Below are positions 28,423 to 37,148 of a DNA stretch of 46,949 nt, piece by piece. This DNA comes from Flammeovirgaceae bacterium. GTDB taxonomy: Bacteria; Bacteroidota; Bacteroidia; Cytophagales; Cyclobacteriaceae. Position 1 is the stretch's first letter. Each line of letters begins with the position of its first letter. The stretch is from NCBI GenBank assembly GCA_002691385.1, contig NZHT01000076.1:1-46949 (forward strand). The letters run 5' to 3'. A model generated the notes under the pieces. It was not told where the DNA came from. It made no database searches and was given only the letters and a program-made list of their open reading frames with translations. Made by a program: the position numbers and the translations under genes.

Positions 28423-29487
28423 TCAATCCATTTCACCATTCATAGGGCTTTTAAGTGAATTTTTTACCATTTCGTTAGATTTTTTAGTTCCCAATAACAA
28501 CATTAACTTCACAAGGGCACTTTCGGTAGTAATATTTCCTCCGCTAATGATGCCAATTTCTGATAGTTTTTTACTGGTTTTGTATCTCCCATGAATTACA
28601 TCGCCACCGCTACATTGACTTACATTCAAAATGATGATCTGGTTTTCGACTGCTTTTTTTAGGCATTCAATAAACCAGGCTTCGTTCGGTATATTGCCAG
28701 ACCCAAAGGTTTCTATGATCAACCCTTTGAGATTTTTAATACCTAAAATGCTTATAAAAAGCGCTTGAGTGATCCCTGGGAATATCTTTAAAATAGCCAC
28801 ATTGTCATCAAAATCTTTATGTAAACGAAGAGGTGCCAAGCCATTGGGTTTAGCCAAAGCAGTCTCATTATAATTTATATCAATTCCAGATACAGCGAGT
28901 ATTGGATAATTTTGAGAATCAAAAGCAGCAAAGGTACTACTCCTCATTTTTTGTGACCTATTACCTCTAAACAATCCTTGATTAAAATAAATACATACTT
29001 CTTTAATTAATGGACATCCATTTCGCTGATTCGCAGCAATTTCAATGGCCGTAATTAAATTTTCTCGGGCATCTGATCTCAACATTCCTATGGGAATTTG
29101 GGCCCCCGTAAAAATAATAGGCTTTGCCAGCCCTTCTAGCATAAAACTCAAAGCTGAAGCTGAATAAGCCATTGTATCGGTTCCATGAAGAATAACAAAA
29201 CCATCGTATTGATCATAATTTTCATAAATAATGTGTCCTAGAGCTTGCCAATCTCCGATATTGACATTAGATGAATCAATTGGCTTTGGAAACGATATCA
29301 TCGTCAATTCTACTTCTATCTTGGATAATTCAGGGATGTGATCCAATACTTTCATGAAGTTAAAAGGCACCAAACTTCCAGATGCATCTTGTGACATGCC
29401 TATGGTACCTCCAGTGTAAATGATGAGTATAGCACATTGTTTAGACACACCTTGGCTACTTCTGATTTTAACGATTTCATAATTCAT
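28423..29487 (-). CDS. ansA: Type I (cytoplasmic) L-asparaginase
   Basis: The 354-residue protein has both active-site signatures of the asparaginase family: IIYTGGTIGM with T25, and ILHGTDTMAYSASALSFM with T103 and D104. It has no signal peptide, as expected for the low-affinity cytoplasmic AnsA type rather than periplasmic AnsB. The enzyme hydrolyses L-asparagine to aspartate and ammonia. Length matches the family (about 330-350). The ATG overlaps the stop of tatD by four bases (ATGA), so translation is probably coupled. Confidence 0.93.
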   Translation of the reverse strand: MNYEIVKIRSSQGVSKQCAILIIYTGGTIGMSQDASGSLVPFNFMKVLDHIPELSKIEVELTMISFPKPIDSSNVNIGDWQALGHIIYENYDQYDGFVILHGTDTMAYSASALSFMLEGLAKPIIFTGAQIPIGMLRSDARENLITAIEIAANQRNGCPLIKEVCIYFNQGLFRGNRSQKMRSSTFAAFDSQNYPILAVSGIDINYNETALAKPNGLAPLRLHKDFDDNVAILKIFPGITQALFISILGIKNLKGLIIETFGSGNIPNEAWFIECLKKAVENQIIILNVSQCSGGDVIHGRYKTSKKLSEIGIISGGNITTESALVKLMLLLGTKKSNEMVKNSLKSPMNGEMD

Positions 29488-30251
29488 AACAATCGAAATA
29501 AGGTCTTAGCATGCTGAGTAGTCATTTCAGAAATCTCTGCAATACTCATATCTAAACATAAGGATAACTCACGTACTATATGAGTCAAGTAAGAAGGCTC
29601 ATTTCTCTTTCCTTTAAATGGTTTTGGCGCTAAATAAGGACTGTCAGTCTCCAAAATAATCTGATCCATCCCAATCTCAGTCATTAACCCACTTAAACCT
29701 GCATTTTTAAAGGTTAAAACACCTCCAATACCCAAATAAAATCCTAATTTTTTAATTTCAATCGCTTGAGCAATTGAACCAGAAAAACAATGAAAAACCC
29801 CCTTAAGACCCTTAAGAGCATAAGGTTTAATTAAATCAATAGTTTCAGCGATCGAAGCTCTACTGTGAATTGCAATGGGTAAATCATAATCCAAAGCCCA
29901 TTGACATTGCTGAAGAAATGCTTTTTGCTGCTCTATCCAAAAAGTTTGGTCCCAATATAGATCAGTTCCTATTTCTCCAATCGCTATAAATTTTCGCTTT
30001 TTTAACCAGTAGTATACCTTGGCTAATTCACTTTCATAATTGTCGCTGACTGAACACGGGTGTAATCCGATCATGGGTAAACAAAAATTGGGATAAGTCT
30101 TTTCAATCCCAAGCATAGGTTCAATACTTTGACTGTCAATATTAGGCATAAGTATTTTGGCAATACCTGCTTGTTTGGCACGTAAAATGACTTGATCAAC
30201 ATCTTCCGAAAAGTCTGTTGAATACAGGTGAGCATGAGTTTCAATCAGCAT
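29484..30251 (-). CDS. TatD-family metal-dependent hydrolase / DNase
   Basis: The 255-residue protein is a complete TatD amidohydrolase. Metal ligands fit H6 and H8 in ETHAHLY, E93 in IGEIGTDLYWD, H129 in IAIHSRA, a further histidine in GVFHCFSGS, and the aspartate of LETDSPYLAPKPFKGKRNEP. TatD-family proteins are 3'-5' exonucleases that act on DNA or RNA damage or D-aminoacyl-tRNA; which applies here is unknown. It starts about 30 bp after the end of the decayed deacetylase and overlaps ansA by four bases. Confidence 0.93.
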   Translation of the reverse strand: MLIETHAHLYSTDFSEDVDQVILRAKQAGIAKILMPNIDSQSIEPMLGIEKTYPNFCLPMIGLHPCSVSDNYESELAKVYYWLKKRKFIAIGEIGTDLYWDQTFWIEQQKAFLQQCQWALDYDLPIAIHSRASIAETIDLIKPYALKGLKGVFHCFSGSIAQAIEIKKLGFYLGIGGVLTFKNAGLSGLMTEIGMDQIILETDSPYLAPKPFKGKRNEPSYLTHIVRELSLCLDMSIAEISEMTTQHAKTLFRLL

Positions 30252-30279
30252 AATTCAATAGATATTTAGTTTTTCAAAT

Positions 30280-30895
30280 TTATACCCTATCACCAAAAAA
30301 ATGTAAAAATTTAGATAATGAAATCTTAAGATTTTGGTAACATTTCAAACTATCATGAAACAACACCATATCCCCCAACTTAGTCTCTTACAATAATCAT
30401 AAGGCATTTGTAAAATCAATATTGGATTAGTAATCTCCCAAAATCTTTTGATAAAAAATAATTTTATACTCTTTTATTTAAGGTGTCCCATTTGAGCTTT
30501 GGTAAGCTCACCATAGGGAGATTAAAATAATTTTACATAAGATGAGGTACGATTACATTAACAAATTCTTAACATTAATTAAGAACATTCTTGAAATAAA
30601 TCTGAAAGGGAAGTCTTACATCAATTCATGAAGCTTGTAATTATGGCTCCAAATAAGGTGACCCAAAGAAGCAAATCGATCCTTTAATTTTTTATTTTTT
30701 TCTACCATTTCTCGAACTACAAAAACTTACATTTGTCTTAAAGTCATTTAAAATATCCAGCACATAAGGTGTTGCTTTTTCATCTAAAAAATAATAAAAG
30801 TCAAACAAATTATTTTATAATCATTTGGTAGAGACCAAGTAAGTCCATGAGCCATGAATTTTAACAAATTGGGTAATTTATTTCAAAAATGAGTG
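30280..30895 (-). pseudogene. Decayed NodB-type polysaccharide deacetylase
   Basis: No intact ORF covers this stretch, but reading the minus strand across its frames recovers an ordered polysaccharide deacetylase. The N-terminal part reads KLPNLLKFMAHGLTWSLPND, then KIICLTF, where DDGP should follow. A stop and frame change fall exactly there. It resumes with ATPYVLDILNDFKTNVSF, a second frame change, then FVVREMVEKNKKLKDRF and GHLIWSHNY for the metal-binding H(S/T)xxxH region. A stop-interrupted SPYGELTKAQ stands for RPPYG. The end reads GDMVLFHDSLKCYQNLKISL, and the TAA is at 30280-30282. Order, spacing and length (about 205 codons) fit the family, and stops plus frameshifts mark it as dead. 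The functional gene would have deacetylated a cell-wall or capsular glycan. Confidence 0.82.
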
Positions 30896-30946
30896 TTCCC
30901 AAAAATGTATTTTATTCATCAAATTCTTCAACCTTTGATAACGGAA

Positions 30947-31201
30947 TTACCCAGCAAAATTATGATTGGTTAATCCTTTTTTACTTGCAAGAAACTGATA
31001 TTTTGAAAACCTATCCTCTAGCAAAGCATCGTTTTCAAGTTCTTCATCAATACCATCATAAATTCTGATCCAACCCTTCTGATGAAGTTTATGAAGCTCA
31101 ACTACCAATAACTCTTTGTCCAAACCGAGTTCCGCTACCAATTCATTAAAAGGAGTCACAAAATAAAGGGCGTCTATGATCTCATATTGAATATTTGTCA
31201 T
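30947..31201 (-). CDS. Small protein of unknown function, possible winged-helix fold
   Basis: The 84-residue acidic protein reads like a small DNA-binding-type helical domain: IQYEIIDALYFVTPFNELVAELG, then DKELLVVELHKLHQKGWIRIYDG, which looks like a recognition helix followed by the wing of an MarR- or ArsR-like winged helix, and an acidic tail. I cannot name a family. It lies about 50 bp upstream of the decayed deacetylase and in the same direction as it, tatD and ansA. The ATG at 31201 gives a sensible start. A regulatory role is only a guess from the fold-like pattern. Confidence 0.62.
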   Translation of the reverse strand: MTNIQYEIIDALYFVTPFNELVAELGLDKELLVVELHKLHQKGWIRIYDGIDEELENDALLEDRFSKYQFLASKKGLTNHNFAG

Positions 31202-31395
31202 TGATTACGGTCTTATAAAGGTTAAAAATAATCGCTTAATATTAAAACCAAAAAATAAAGTCCAAATCCAATATAATATTTTTATCAAATTTCGATATAA
31301 AAAATAATCAGTCATTCAGAAACAAGTCCAATAAAATAACCACAGGTACTCGATTGAACTTTTTAATCTGTCAAGGATCACCTTTATTTGTACTC

Positions 31396-31962
31396 ATGGG
31401 CAATGAAAATAAAATTGGCGGAAACAAAATTATTTTAGGATTAGATCCAGGGACCAGTGTGATGGGATATGGAGTGATCGTTGTTCAAAAGCAGGAACTT
31501 ACATTATTGCAATTTGGTGTCATTCATCTCAAAAAATATGTGGGGCATGAATTAAAATTAAAAAAAATATACGATCGTGTCAATCAAATTATTGAAGACT
31601 TCATGCCTGATGAAGTGGCTTTTGAAGCTCCATTTTTTGGAAAAAATGTACAATCAATGCTCAAATTGGGAAGAGCTCAAGGGATGGCAATGGCTGCCGC
31701 ACTTGCACATGGCATTCCAATCAATGAATATGCAGCCAAAAAGGTAAAGCAATCGGTAACAGGAAATGGTAATGCTTCCAAGGAACAAGTAGCAGCTATG
31801 ATTCAAAACTTGCTCAAATTTAAAAAAACAGATTATTTATTGGATGCAACAGATGCTTTGGCCGTTGCCCTTTGTCACCATTTTCAAGGCAATACACATA
31901 AGAAAAAAAACCAAGGCTGGAGTGCTTTTTTAAGTAATCATCCTAAGAGAATTAAATCCTAA
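31396..31962 (+). CDS. ruvC: Holliday junction resolvase RuvC
   Basis: The 188-residue product carries the four acidic active-site positions of RuvC: D17 in ILGLDPGTSVMGYGVI, the glutamate of VAFEAPFFGKN, and the aspartates of LLDATDALAVALCHHF. NEYAAKKVKQSVTGNGNASKEQVAAM is the DNA-binding and dimer region. It cleaves Holliday junctions made by RuvAB during recombinational repair. An earlier TTG at 31354 would add 14 residues that are not like any RuvC start, so the ATG at 31396 is used. Its TAA shares bases with the stop of the convergent HIT gene. Confidence 0.95.
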   Translation: MGNENKIGGNKIILGLDPGTSVMGYGVIVVQKQELTLLQFGVIHLKKYVGHELKLKKIYDRVNQIIEDFMPDEVAFEAPFFGKNVQSMLKLGRAQGMAMAAALAHGIPINEYAAKKVKQSVTGNGNASKEQVAAMIQNLLKFKKTDYLLDATDALAVALCHHFQGNTHKKKNQGWSAFLSNHPKRIKS

Positions 31963-32351
31963 TACTGCGCACTTATTTTTTTTGAAATGACCTCTAATTC
32001 ATCCTTGGAAGGTGATAATTTCATCCTACTGAAATTGATATCTTCCATCGAATTGAGTGGGATTAAATGTATATGAACATGAGGCACTTCTAAGCCGATA
32101 ACACTGATCCCAATACGCAAACAAGGGATAGCTAATTTAAGTGACTTGGCTACTTTTTTCGCGAAAACATGTAGTGCTCCTAATTCATCATCCTCTAAGT
32201 CATAAATATAGTCGATCTCTTTTTTAGGGATCACCAGTACGTGGCCCATAACCAATGGATTAATATCTAGAAAGGCTAAATGTTGTTCGTCTTCAGCTAC
32301 GATGTGAGCTGGAATTTCATGCCTAGCGATTTGACTAAATACCGAAGGCAT
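31959..32351 (-). CDS. HIT-family nucleotide-binding protein
   Basis: The 130-residue protein is a single HIT domain. The active-site histidine triad is VPHVHIHLIPL, and the N-terminal half contains CRIGISVIGLEVPHV with LAFLDINPLVMGHVLVIPKKE. HIT proteins hydrolyse or bind nucleoside phosphoramidates and adenylated compounds; the substrate here is unknown. It starts one base after the greA stop and is probably co-transcribed with it. Its stop is interlocked with that of convergent ruvC. It lacks the zinc-binding cysteines of many Hint proteins, which is common in Bacteroidota. Confidence 0.92.
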   Translation of the reverse strand: MPSVFSQIARHEIPAHIVAEDEQHLAFLDINPLVMGHVLVIPKKEIDYIYDLEDDELGALHVFAKKVAKSLKLAIPCLRIGISVIGLEVPHVHIHLIPLNSMEDINFSRMKLSPSKDELEVISKKISAQY

Positions 32352-32352
32352 A

Positions 32353-32826
32353 TCAGTCGTAACTTATCTCTAAAATCTTAAATTTCATTTCTCCTGCTGG
32401 GACATTCATTACCGCCAAATCACCTTCTTTTTTCCCCAATAATCCTTTACCAATCGGAGATTTAACAGAAATCTTACCTGATGCCAGGTTAGCCTCTTCT
32501 TCGGCAACCAATTGATATTTAACTTCTATGTTGTTTTTTAGATTCTTGATTCTAACAAAACTCAAAACACCGACTTTGGAAGTATCAACCGAATTGATAT
32601 CCAATATGCGTGCATCTCCTACAATGGCTTCCAATTGCTTTATCCTGTGTTCTAGATGTCCTTGGGCATCTTTAGCAGCATCATATTCGGCATTTTCGCT
32701 CAAATCACCTTTATCTCTAGCCTCTGCTATTTGCTTAGCCATATCGGCACGACCTTTAGTCTGAAGATCTTTTAATTCATCTTTAATCTTCTGTAAGCCA
32801 TCTTTTGAGAAATAGTTAACTGACAT
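32353..32826 (-). CDS. greA: Transcription elongation factor GreA
   Basis: The 157-residue protein has the two-part GreA architecture. The N-terminal coiled coil includes DLSENAEYDAAKDAQGHLEHRIKQLEAI, whose tip carries the acidic residues that enter the RNA polymerase secondary channel. The C-terminal FKBP-like domain includes VAEEEANLASGKISVKSPIGKGLLGKKEGD. It stimulates transcript cleavage in arrested RNA polymerase. Length and motifs are standard. It is followed by the HIT gene with one base between them. Confidence 0.96.
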   Translation of the reverse strand: MSVNYFSKDGLQKIKDELKDLQTKGRADMAKQIAEARDKGDLSENAEYDAAKDAQGHLEHRIKQLEAIVGDARILDINSVDTSKVGVLSFVRIKNLKNNIEVKYQLVAEEEANLASGKISVKSPIGKGLLGKKEGDLAVMNVPAGEMKFKILEISYD

Positions 32827-32859
32827 GTTTAAAAAATCTTTTTTATTAACACTCTAAAC

Positions 32860-32882
32860 AAAAAAGAACGGTCATAAACCGC
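32860..32882 (-). terminator. Weak intrinsic terminator after the 2-hydroxyacid dehydrogenase gene
   Basis: On the minus strand CGGT, a five-base loop TTATG and ACCG form a short hairpin followed closely by TTCTTTTTT. It lies between the dehydrogenase gene and greA, in the direction of transcription. The four-pair stem is short, so read-through into greA is likely. Confidence 0.4.
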
Positions 32883-32936
32883 CTCATTGTGCTTTTAGCA
32901 TCAATGAACAAATATAAATAAAATCAGCGATTTTTA

Positions 32937-33884
32937 TTAAAATTTAATTTCAGAAATTTTTTTTGTTAAAACATGATTAATTCTTTTGTGAGATTCATAA
33001 GTCCATCCCGCTACATGAGGTGAAAAAAGGGTCTGCTGATGGTCAAACAAACTTTGGTAGGTTTTTTTCTCTTCTGAAGTCAATGTATGAAGCTTTTCAT
33101 TTTCCAATACATCCAAAGCAGCTCCACTCAAATTTCCCGTACACAGGATTTTATTTAACCCTGTAAGAGATAAAACTTCGCCTCTTGCCATATTGATTAG
33201 ATATTTAAGGTTTTGGAAAGAACTCAAAAAATCATAATCGAATAAATTAGAAGTTTCAAAGGTCAAAGGAATGTGAATACTCAAAATCTCAGTCCTTCGT
33301 TTAAAATCATTGATGTCAACCTCTTTTGCATAGTTTATCTCGGAGGTATAGCCCTTTTTATACTTGTCATAAGCAATTATCTCACAATCAAAACCTCGTA
33401 ATTTCTCCGCAAAAGCACTCCCCATAAAGCCAAAACCAAAGATTCCTACTACTTTATTTTTTAACTCATGCCCTCTGTTAGATTCTCTATCCCAATGATA
33501 AGAACGTACTTCCTTATCGGCTATTCTTAATTTATTTAACAAATTCAGTAGCATTCCAACCCCATGCTCACCTACTGCATCCCTATTAGCTTCTGGAGCA
33601 TTGAATAATTGAATGTTTTTTTTAGCCAATAAATCTACATCAATGTTATCCACCCCCGCCCCAGCCCTACCTATAAACTTCAAATTTCCAGCCTTTAGGA
33701 TCAATCCATGATCAACAGAAGTCTTACTCCTAATGATTAAACCCACATAATCTGGTAAAATTTGTATAATTTCCTGTCGTGTAATTGTAGGTCGATAGGA
33801 GCACTCAAAACCAATGCTACGCAATACTTCATGAATTGAATCATGCATTTGGTCTACTACTAAAACTTTTTGACCCAAAGACAT
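32937..33884 (-). CDS. NAD-dependent D-2-hydroxyacid dehydrogenase (phosphoglycerate dehydrogenase-like)
   Basis: The 315-residue protein has the standard two-domain D-2-hydroxyacid dehydrogenase layout. The nucleotide loop is GFGFMG at 150-155. The catalytic set is R234 in NMARGEV, E263 in LENEKLH and H290 in SPHVAGWTYES. The N-terminal substrate-binding motif FIGRAGAGVDNID at 70-82 is close to that of 3-phosphoglycerate dehydrogenase (SerA). There is no ACT regulatory domain. Phosphoglycerate dehydrogenase is therefore plausible, but other 2-hydroxyacids cannot be excluded. Its ATG overlaps the mgtE stop in the form TAATG. Confidence 0.85.
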   Translation of the reverse strand: MSLGQKVLVVDQMHDSIHEVLRSIGFECSYRPTITRQEIIQILPDYVGLIIRSKTSVDHGLILKAGNLKFIGRAGAGVDNIDVDLLAKKNIQLFNAPEANRDAVGEHGVGMLLNLLNKLRIADKEVRSYHWDRESNRGHELKNKVVGIFGFGFMGSAFAEKLRGFDCEIIAYDKYKKGYTSEINYAKEVDINDFKRRTEILSIHIPLTFETSNLFDYDFLSSFQNLKYLINMARGEVLSLTGLNKILCTGNLSGAALDVLENEKLHTLTSEEKKTYQSLFDHQQTLFSPHVAGWTYESHKRINHVLTKKISEIKF

Positions 33885-35236
33885 TATAAATTGTATAAAA
33901 AAACGGCAATGGAAAAATAAACTGTGAGCCCCAAAAGATCATTTGCAGTCGTAATGAAAGGACCTGAAGCAATGGCTGGATTCACTCCAAAGCGGTCTAA
34001 CAAAAGAGGTGTTATGGTCCCCATAAATGAAGATAATAGCACGACATTAAGCAAAGCTATTGAGGCGGTAACGGCTAGCAGTTGGTCTTTGAATAATAGC
34101 AAAATCGTACCAAAAACCATTAAAGAAAGAATGCTTCCATTAATCATAGCAACGTAAAACATTTTTAGTAACCTGTATCCTAAAGTATCATTGAATCTAT
34201 TTTTATCTGCTAAACTTTGGATAACTATAGCGGATGATTGAATCCCTACATTACCTCCCGTAGCCATAATTAAGGGGATAAATAAAGACAGTCGGGTTAT
34301 TACGTTGAGCGTTCCCGAAAAATAATCAGCTATTTGTGCAGCAATTAAGCCTCCAGTCATACCTATCAATAACCAAGGCAATCTCGCTTTAGAAATGACC
34401 CAAACCCCATCATCCTCTTCTATATCTGAGGTTACCCCAGACATTAATTGTCGTTCTTCTTCCGCCGATTCAGTAATTACATCTACTACATCATCAATAG
34501 TAATTCGGCCTACAAGCTTACCTCTCACATTCACCACAGGAACGACATCCAGGTCATATTTTTGCATAATATTGGCCACTTCTTGCCCCTCAAGAAATAT
34601 GCCCACAGAAATGATGTTATCTTCAAATATCTCAGCCACTTTTTTGTCATCTTCGGCCAACAAAATGCGTTTCAAACTCACCCTTCCTTTCAATCTATCT
34701 TGTTGATCTACTACATATACTGAATATATTTTTTCAATATGTTCCGCTTGAATTTTAATTTCCTCGATGCATCTTTTTACACTCCAGTTCTCCCTTGCCT
34801 TGACTAATTCTTTAGCCATAAGTCCGCCGGCTACATCTTCATCATAACGTATCAGATCCAAAAGATGGCCTGCTTTTTCTTCATTCTTGATAAGCTCTAA
34901 TATTTCCTCTCGAAGTTGAAAGGACATTTCATTCAATAAGTCTGCACCATCATCTGAGTCGAGTATTTCGATCAGATGAGCCAGCTCACTGATGGAAAAA
35001 CATTCCATGAACTCCACACGAAAATCTTCCTCTAATTCTACCAAAACATCTGCAGCAATCCCTGGCGACAGCATATCAAATACATATTTACCCTCCTCTA
35101 TGTCTATCTCTTTAAGTATTTCACAAACATCCGCAGATCGTACTCCTTCCAAAGAATTATGAATGTAAACAGCATCTCGATCATTTAAAGCTAGCTTAAA
35201 ATGCTCTAGAAATTCTTTTGAAAACTCAAATTCCAT
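33884..35236 (-). CDS. mgtE: Magnesium transporter MgtE
   Basis: The roughly 450-residue protein has the MgtE order: an N-terminal alpha-superhelical domain (about 1-125), a CBS pair (about 130-255), a connecting helix, and five membrane helices. The first membrane segment is LPWLLIGMTGGLIAAQI. The pore region contains IPLIMATGGNVGIQSSAIVIQSL and ITTANDLLGLTVYFSIA near the C-terminus, where magnesium enters. The CBS and N domains close the channel when cytoplasmic Mg2+ is high. Two start codons compete; the ATG at 35236 forms the TAATG junction with rsmA and agrees with usual MgtE starts, while 35248 would add four residues. Confidence 0.92.
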   Translation of the reverse strand: MEFEFSKEFLEHFKLALNDRDAVYIHNSLEGVRSADVCEILKEIDIEEGKYVFDMLSPGIAADVLVELEEDFRVEFMECFSISELAHLIEILDSDDGADLLNEMSFQLREEILELIKNEEKAGHLLDLIRYDEDVAGGLMAKELVKARENWSVKRCIEEIKIQAEHIEKIYSVYVVDQQDRLKGRVSLKRILLAEDDKKVAEIFEDNIISVGIFLEGQEVANIMQKYDLDVVPVVNVRGKLVGRITIDDVVDVITESAEEERQLMSGVTSDIEEDDGVWVISKARLPWLLIGMTGGLIAAQIADYFSGTLNVITRLSLFIPLIMATGGNVGIQSSAIVIQSLADKNRFNDTLGYRLLKMFYVAMINGSILSLMVFGTILLLFKDQLLAVTASIALLNVVLLSSFMGTITPLLLDRFGVNPAIASGPFITTANDLLGLTVYFSIAVFLYNL

Positions 35237-36000
35237 TATTTTTTCCATGCCTCCTCAATTTTTCCTGTCAAATCAATAAAGTCTTGAACAGATAACTGTT
35301 CAGCGCGTTTGTTAAAAACTTCTTGCGCAGTCAAAACATCTGGTAAATTTAGCTCTTTTAATGCGTTTCGCAAGGTTTTTCTCCGCTTAGAAAATCCTGC
35401 TTTAACCACACGCTTCAATATCTTTGCATCGAAATCTAAGCGATTGTTTCTCACCAGTTTGATCACTGCAGAATTGACTTTAGGTGGAGGATCAAATACC
35501 ATAGGATCTACCGAAAATAAATATTCGATGTCATAAAATGTTTGTAACAATACACTCAGAATACCATAAACCTTATTTCCATGTTTAGAAACAATCCGTT
35601 CTGCAACCTCTTTTTGAATCATACATACTACCTCCTCTATTTTATCGTGATGCGCAAAAACTAGGAAAAATATCTGAGATGTGATGTTATAGGGGAAATT
35701 TCCTATTATTCGAATGGGAGTTTGATAAACTAATAAATTTTCCTTTAAAAAATCTTTTAACTGAAATTTCTCTTCATGATCAGGATATTTTTCTTTCAGA
35801 TAATCAATGGAAGCGACGTCAATATCAAAGGTCATCAAGTGATCAATTTCTAGTAAGTGCTGCGTCAACACACCCATGCCAGGCCCGACTTCAAGAAGAC
35901 TTCCCGATCCTTTACCTATCGCAGCCACAATATTTAAAGCGATCGTCTCATCTTTCAAGAAATGTTGACCTAAATATTTTTTTGGTTTTAATTTTCTCAA
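35236..36000 (-). CDS. rsmA: 16S rRNA (adenine-1518/1519-N6)-dimethyltransferase
   Basis: The 254-residue protein is a complete KsgA/RsmA. The N-terminal KKYLGQHFLKDETIALNIV leads into the SAM-binding loop LLEVGPGMGVLT, and the catalytic motif is NFPYNI at 101-106 (NLPY in proteobacteria; NFPY is usual in Bacteroidota). The C-terminal domain has FDPPPKVNSAVIKL and the basic segment SKRRKTLRNALKEL. It dimethylates two adenines near the 3' end of 16S rRNA late in 30S assembly. Its stop overlaps the mgtE start, and pdxA is divergent 41 bp away. Confidence 0.96.
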   Translation of the reverse strand: MRKLKPKKYLGQHFLKDETIALNIVAAIGKGSGSLLEVGPGMGVLTQHLLEIDHLMTFDIDVASIDYLKEKYPDHEEKFQLKDFLKENLLVYQTPIRIIGNFPYNITSQIFFLVFAHHDKIEEVVCMIQKEVAERIVSKHGNKVYGILSVLLQTFYDIEYLFSVDPMVFDPPPKVNSAVIKLVRNNRLDFDAKILKRVVKAGFSKRRKTLRNALKELNLPDVLTAQEVFNKRAEQLSVQDFIDLTGKIEEAWKK

Positions 36001-36019
36001 GGTAATAGCTAAAAAAATG

Positions 36020-36027
36020 TAATTTTG
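36020..36027 (+). promoter_or_regulatory. Candidate -7 element for pdxA
   Basis: TAATTTTG matches the Bacteroidota -7 consensus TAnnTTTG and lies in the 41 bp spacer before pdxA, whose ATG is 14 bp downstream. No good -33 element is apparent; the spacer also contains the start region of rsmA on the other strand. Confidence 0.42.
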
Positions 36028-36041
36028 TTTCCTCTAAATCA

Positions 36042-37067
36042 ATGTCTATGGACTGCACTAATCTAGATCGCAAATCTATACCAATCATCGGAATAAGCAC
36101 TGGAGATCTCAACGGAATCGGCATCGAAGTCACTCTAAAAAGTTTAGAAAATACTTCTATTTTTTCTAAACTAACCCCTATTATATATGCTTCGATGGAG
36201 GTGCTTAATTTTTATTCGAAATTACTGAAAAAGTCTCATTTAGATTTTCATGTCATCTCAGAACCCCAACAAGCCATCCCAATTAAAATAAATGTAATCC
36301 CAGTTTGGACAGAATCCGTCATCATCACACCAGGTAAATCCAATGCTACAGGAGGTAAATATGCCAAAAAATCTCTCGAAGCGGCTGTTACTGATTTAAA
36401 AACTGAATCAATAAATGGTTTGGTCACCGCACCTTTAAGCAAAGATCTATTAAATGAACAAGGTTTTTCGTTTCCAGGTCATACCGAATACCTTGCAGCC
36501 TCATTTCAGGTCAGTGAAAATCTTATGTTGATGGTAAAGGATAGGATACGGGTAGCCGTAGCTACAGGGCATATTCCCATAGCAAAGGTACCGGAAAGCC
36601 TTACGACAGCACTCATCTCGGAAAAGCTGCAAATTCTAATCGATTCCTTGCAAACTGATTTTAGGATTAAAGCTCCAAAAGTGGCCTTAACTGGATTAAA
36701 TCCTCATGCAGGTGAGAATGGCTTGATGGGCAATGAAGAACAAAAAATAATCAATAAAGTAATTCATAAATTCAATTTCAATGGATACTTTATTAAAGGA
36801 CCGTTCCCTGCTGATGGTTTTTTTGGAAGTGATGAATATTTAAAATATGATGGTATCTTGACTATGTATCATGATCAAGGTTTGATTCCTTTTAAATCAA
36901 TAGCGAAAGGTTCAGGTGTTAATTTCACAGCGGGACTGCCGATTGTTAGGACTTCGCCTGCCCATGGTACTGCCTTTAATTTGGCCGGTAAAAATATCGC
37001 TAATCCAAGTTCTATGACCCATGCATTGTTACTGGCAAGTACTTTAGCTAAAAATAAAGATTATTGA
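36042..37067 (+). CDS. pdxA: 4-hydroxythreonine-4-phosphate dehydrogenase
   Basis: The 341-residue protein is a full-length PdxA. Its metal-binding histidines are found in FPGHTEYLA, GLNPHAGENG and MYHDQGLIPFKS. The N-terminal phosphate-binding loop is GDLNGIG at 21-27, a variant of the common GDPNGIG. It oxidises 4-phosphohydroxy-L-threonine in the DXP-dependent route to pyridoxal phosphate; pdxJ is not in this window. A second in-frame ATG two codons later at 36048 is equally possible. The gene is followed by a strong promoter candidate for the ribosome and fatty-acid block. Confidence 0.94.
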   Translation: MSMDCTNLDRKSIPIIGISTGDLNGIGIEVTLKSLENTSIFSKLTPIIYASMEVLNFYSKLLKKSHLDFHVISEPQQAIPIKINVIPVWTESVIITPGKSNATGGKYAKKSLEAAVTDLKTESINGLVTAPLSKDLLNEQGFSFPGHTEYLAASFQVSENLMLMVKDRIRVAVATGHIPIAKVPESLTTALISEKLQILIDSLQTDFRIKAPKVALTGLNPHAGENGLMGNEEQKIINKVIHKFNFNGYFIKGPFPADGFFGSDEYLKYDGILTMYHDQGLIPFKSIAKGSGVNFTAGLPIVRTSPAHGTAFNLAGKNIANPSSMTHALLLASTLAKNKDY

Positions 37068-37090
37068 TTCTTATTTCAATAAAGATTTCA

Positions 37091-37122
37091 TTGGGATTAT
37101 AGGGGCATTATACATAACTTTG
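37091..37122 (+). promoter_or_regulatory. Candidate promoter of the YceD-rpmF-fabH-efp-acc block
   Basis: TTG at 37091-37093 and TAACTTTG at 37115-37122 match the Bacteroidota -33 and -7 elements, separated by 21 bp, slightly longer than typical. The -7 element is 26 bp before the GTG start of the DUF177 gene. This is one of the best promoter matches in the window and sits in a short intergenic region after pdxA. Confidence 0.55.
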
Positions 37123-37148
37123 CGGTTCTTAAAAAAAAAATTAATTAG

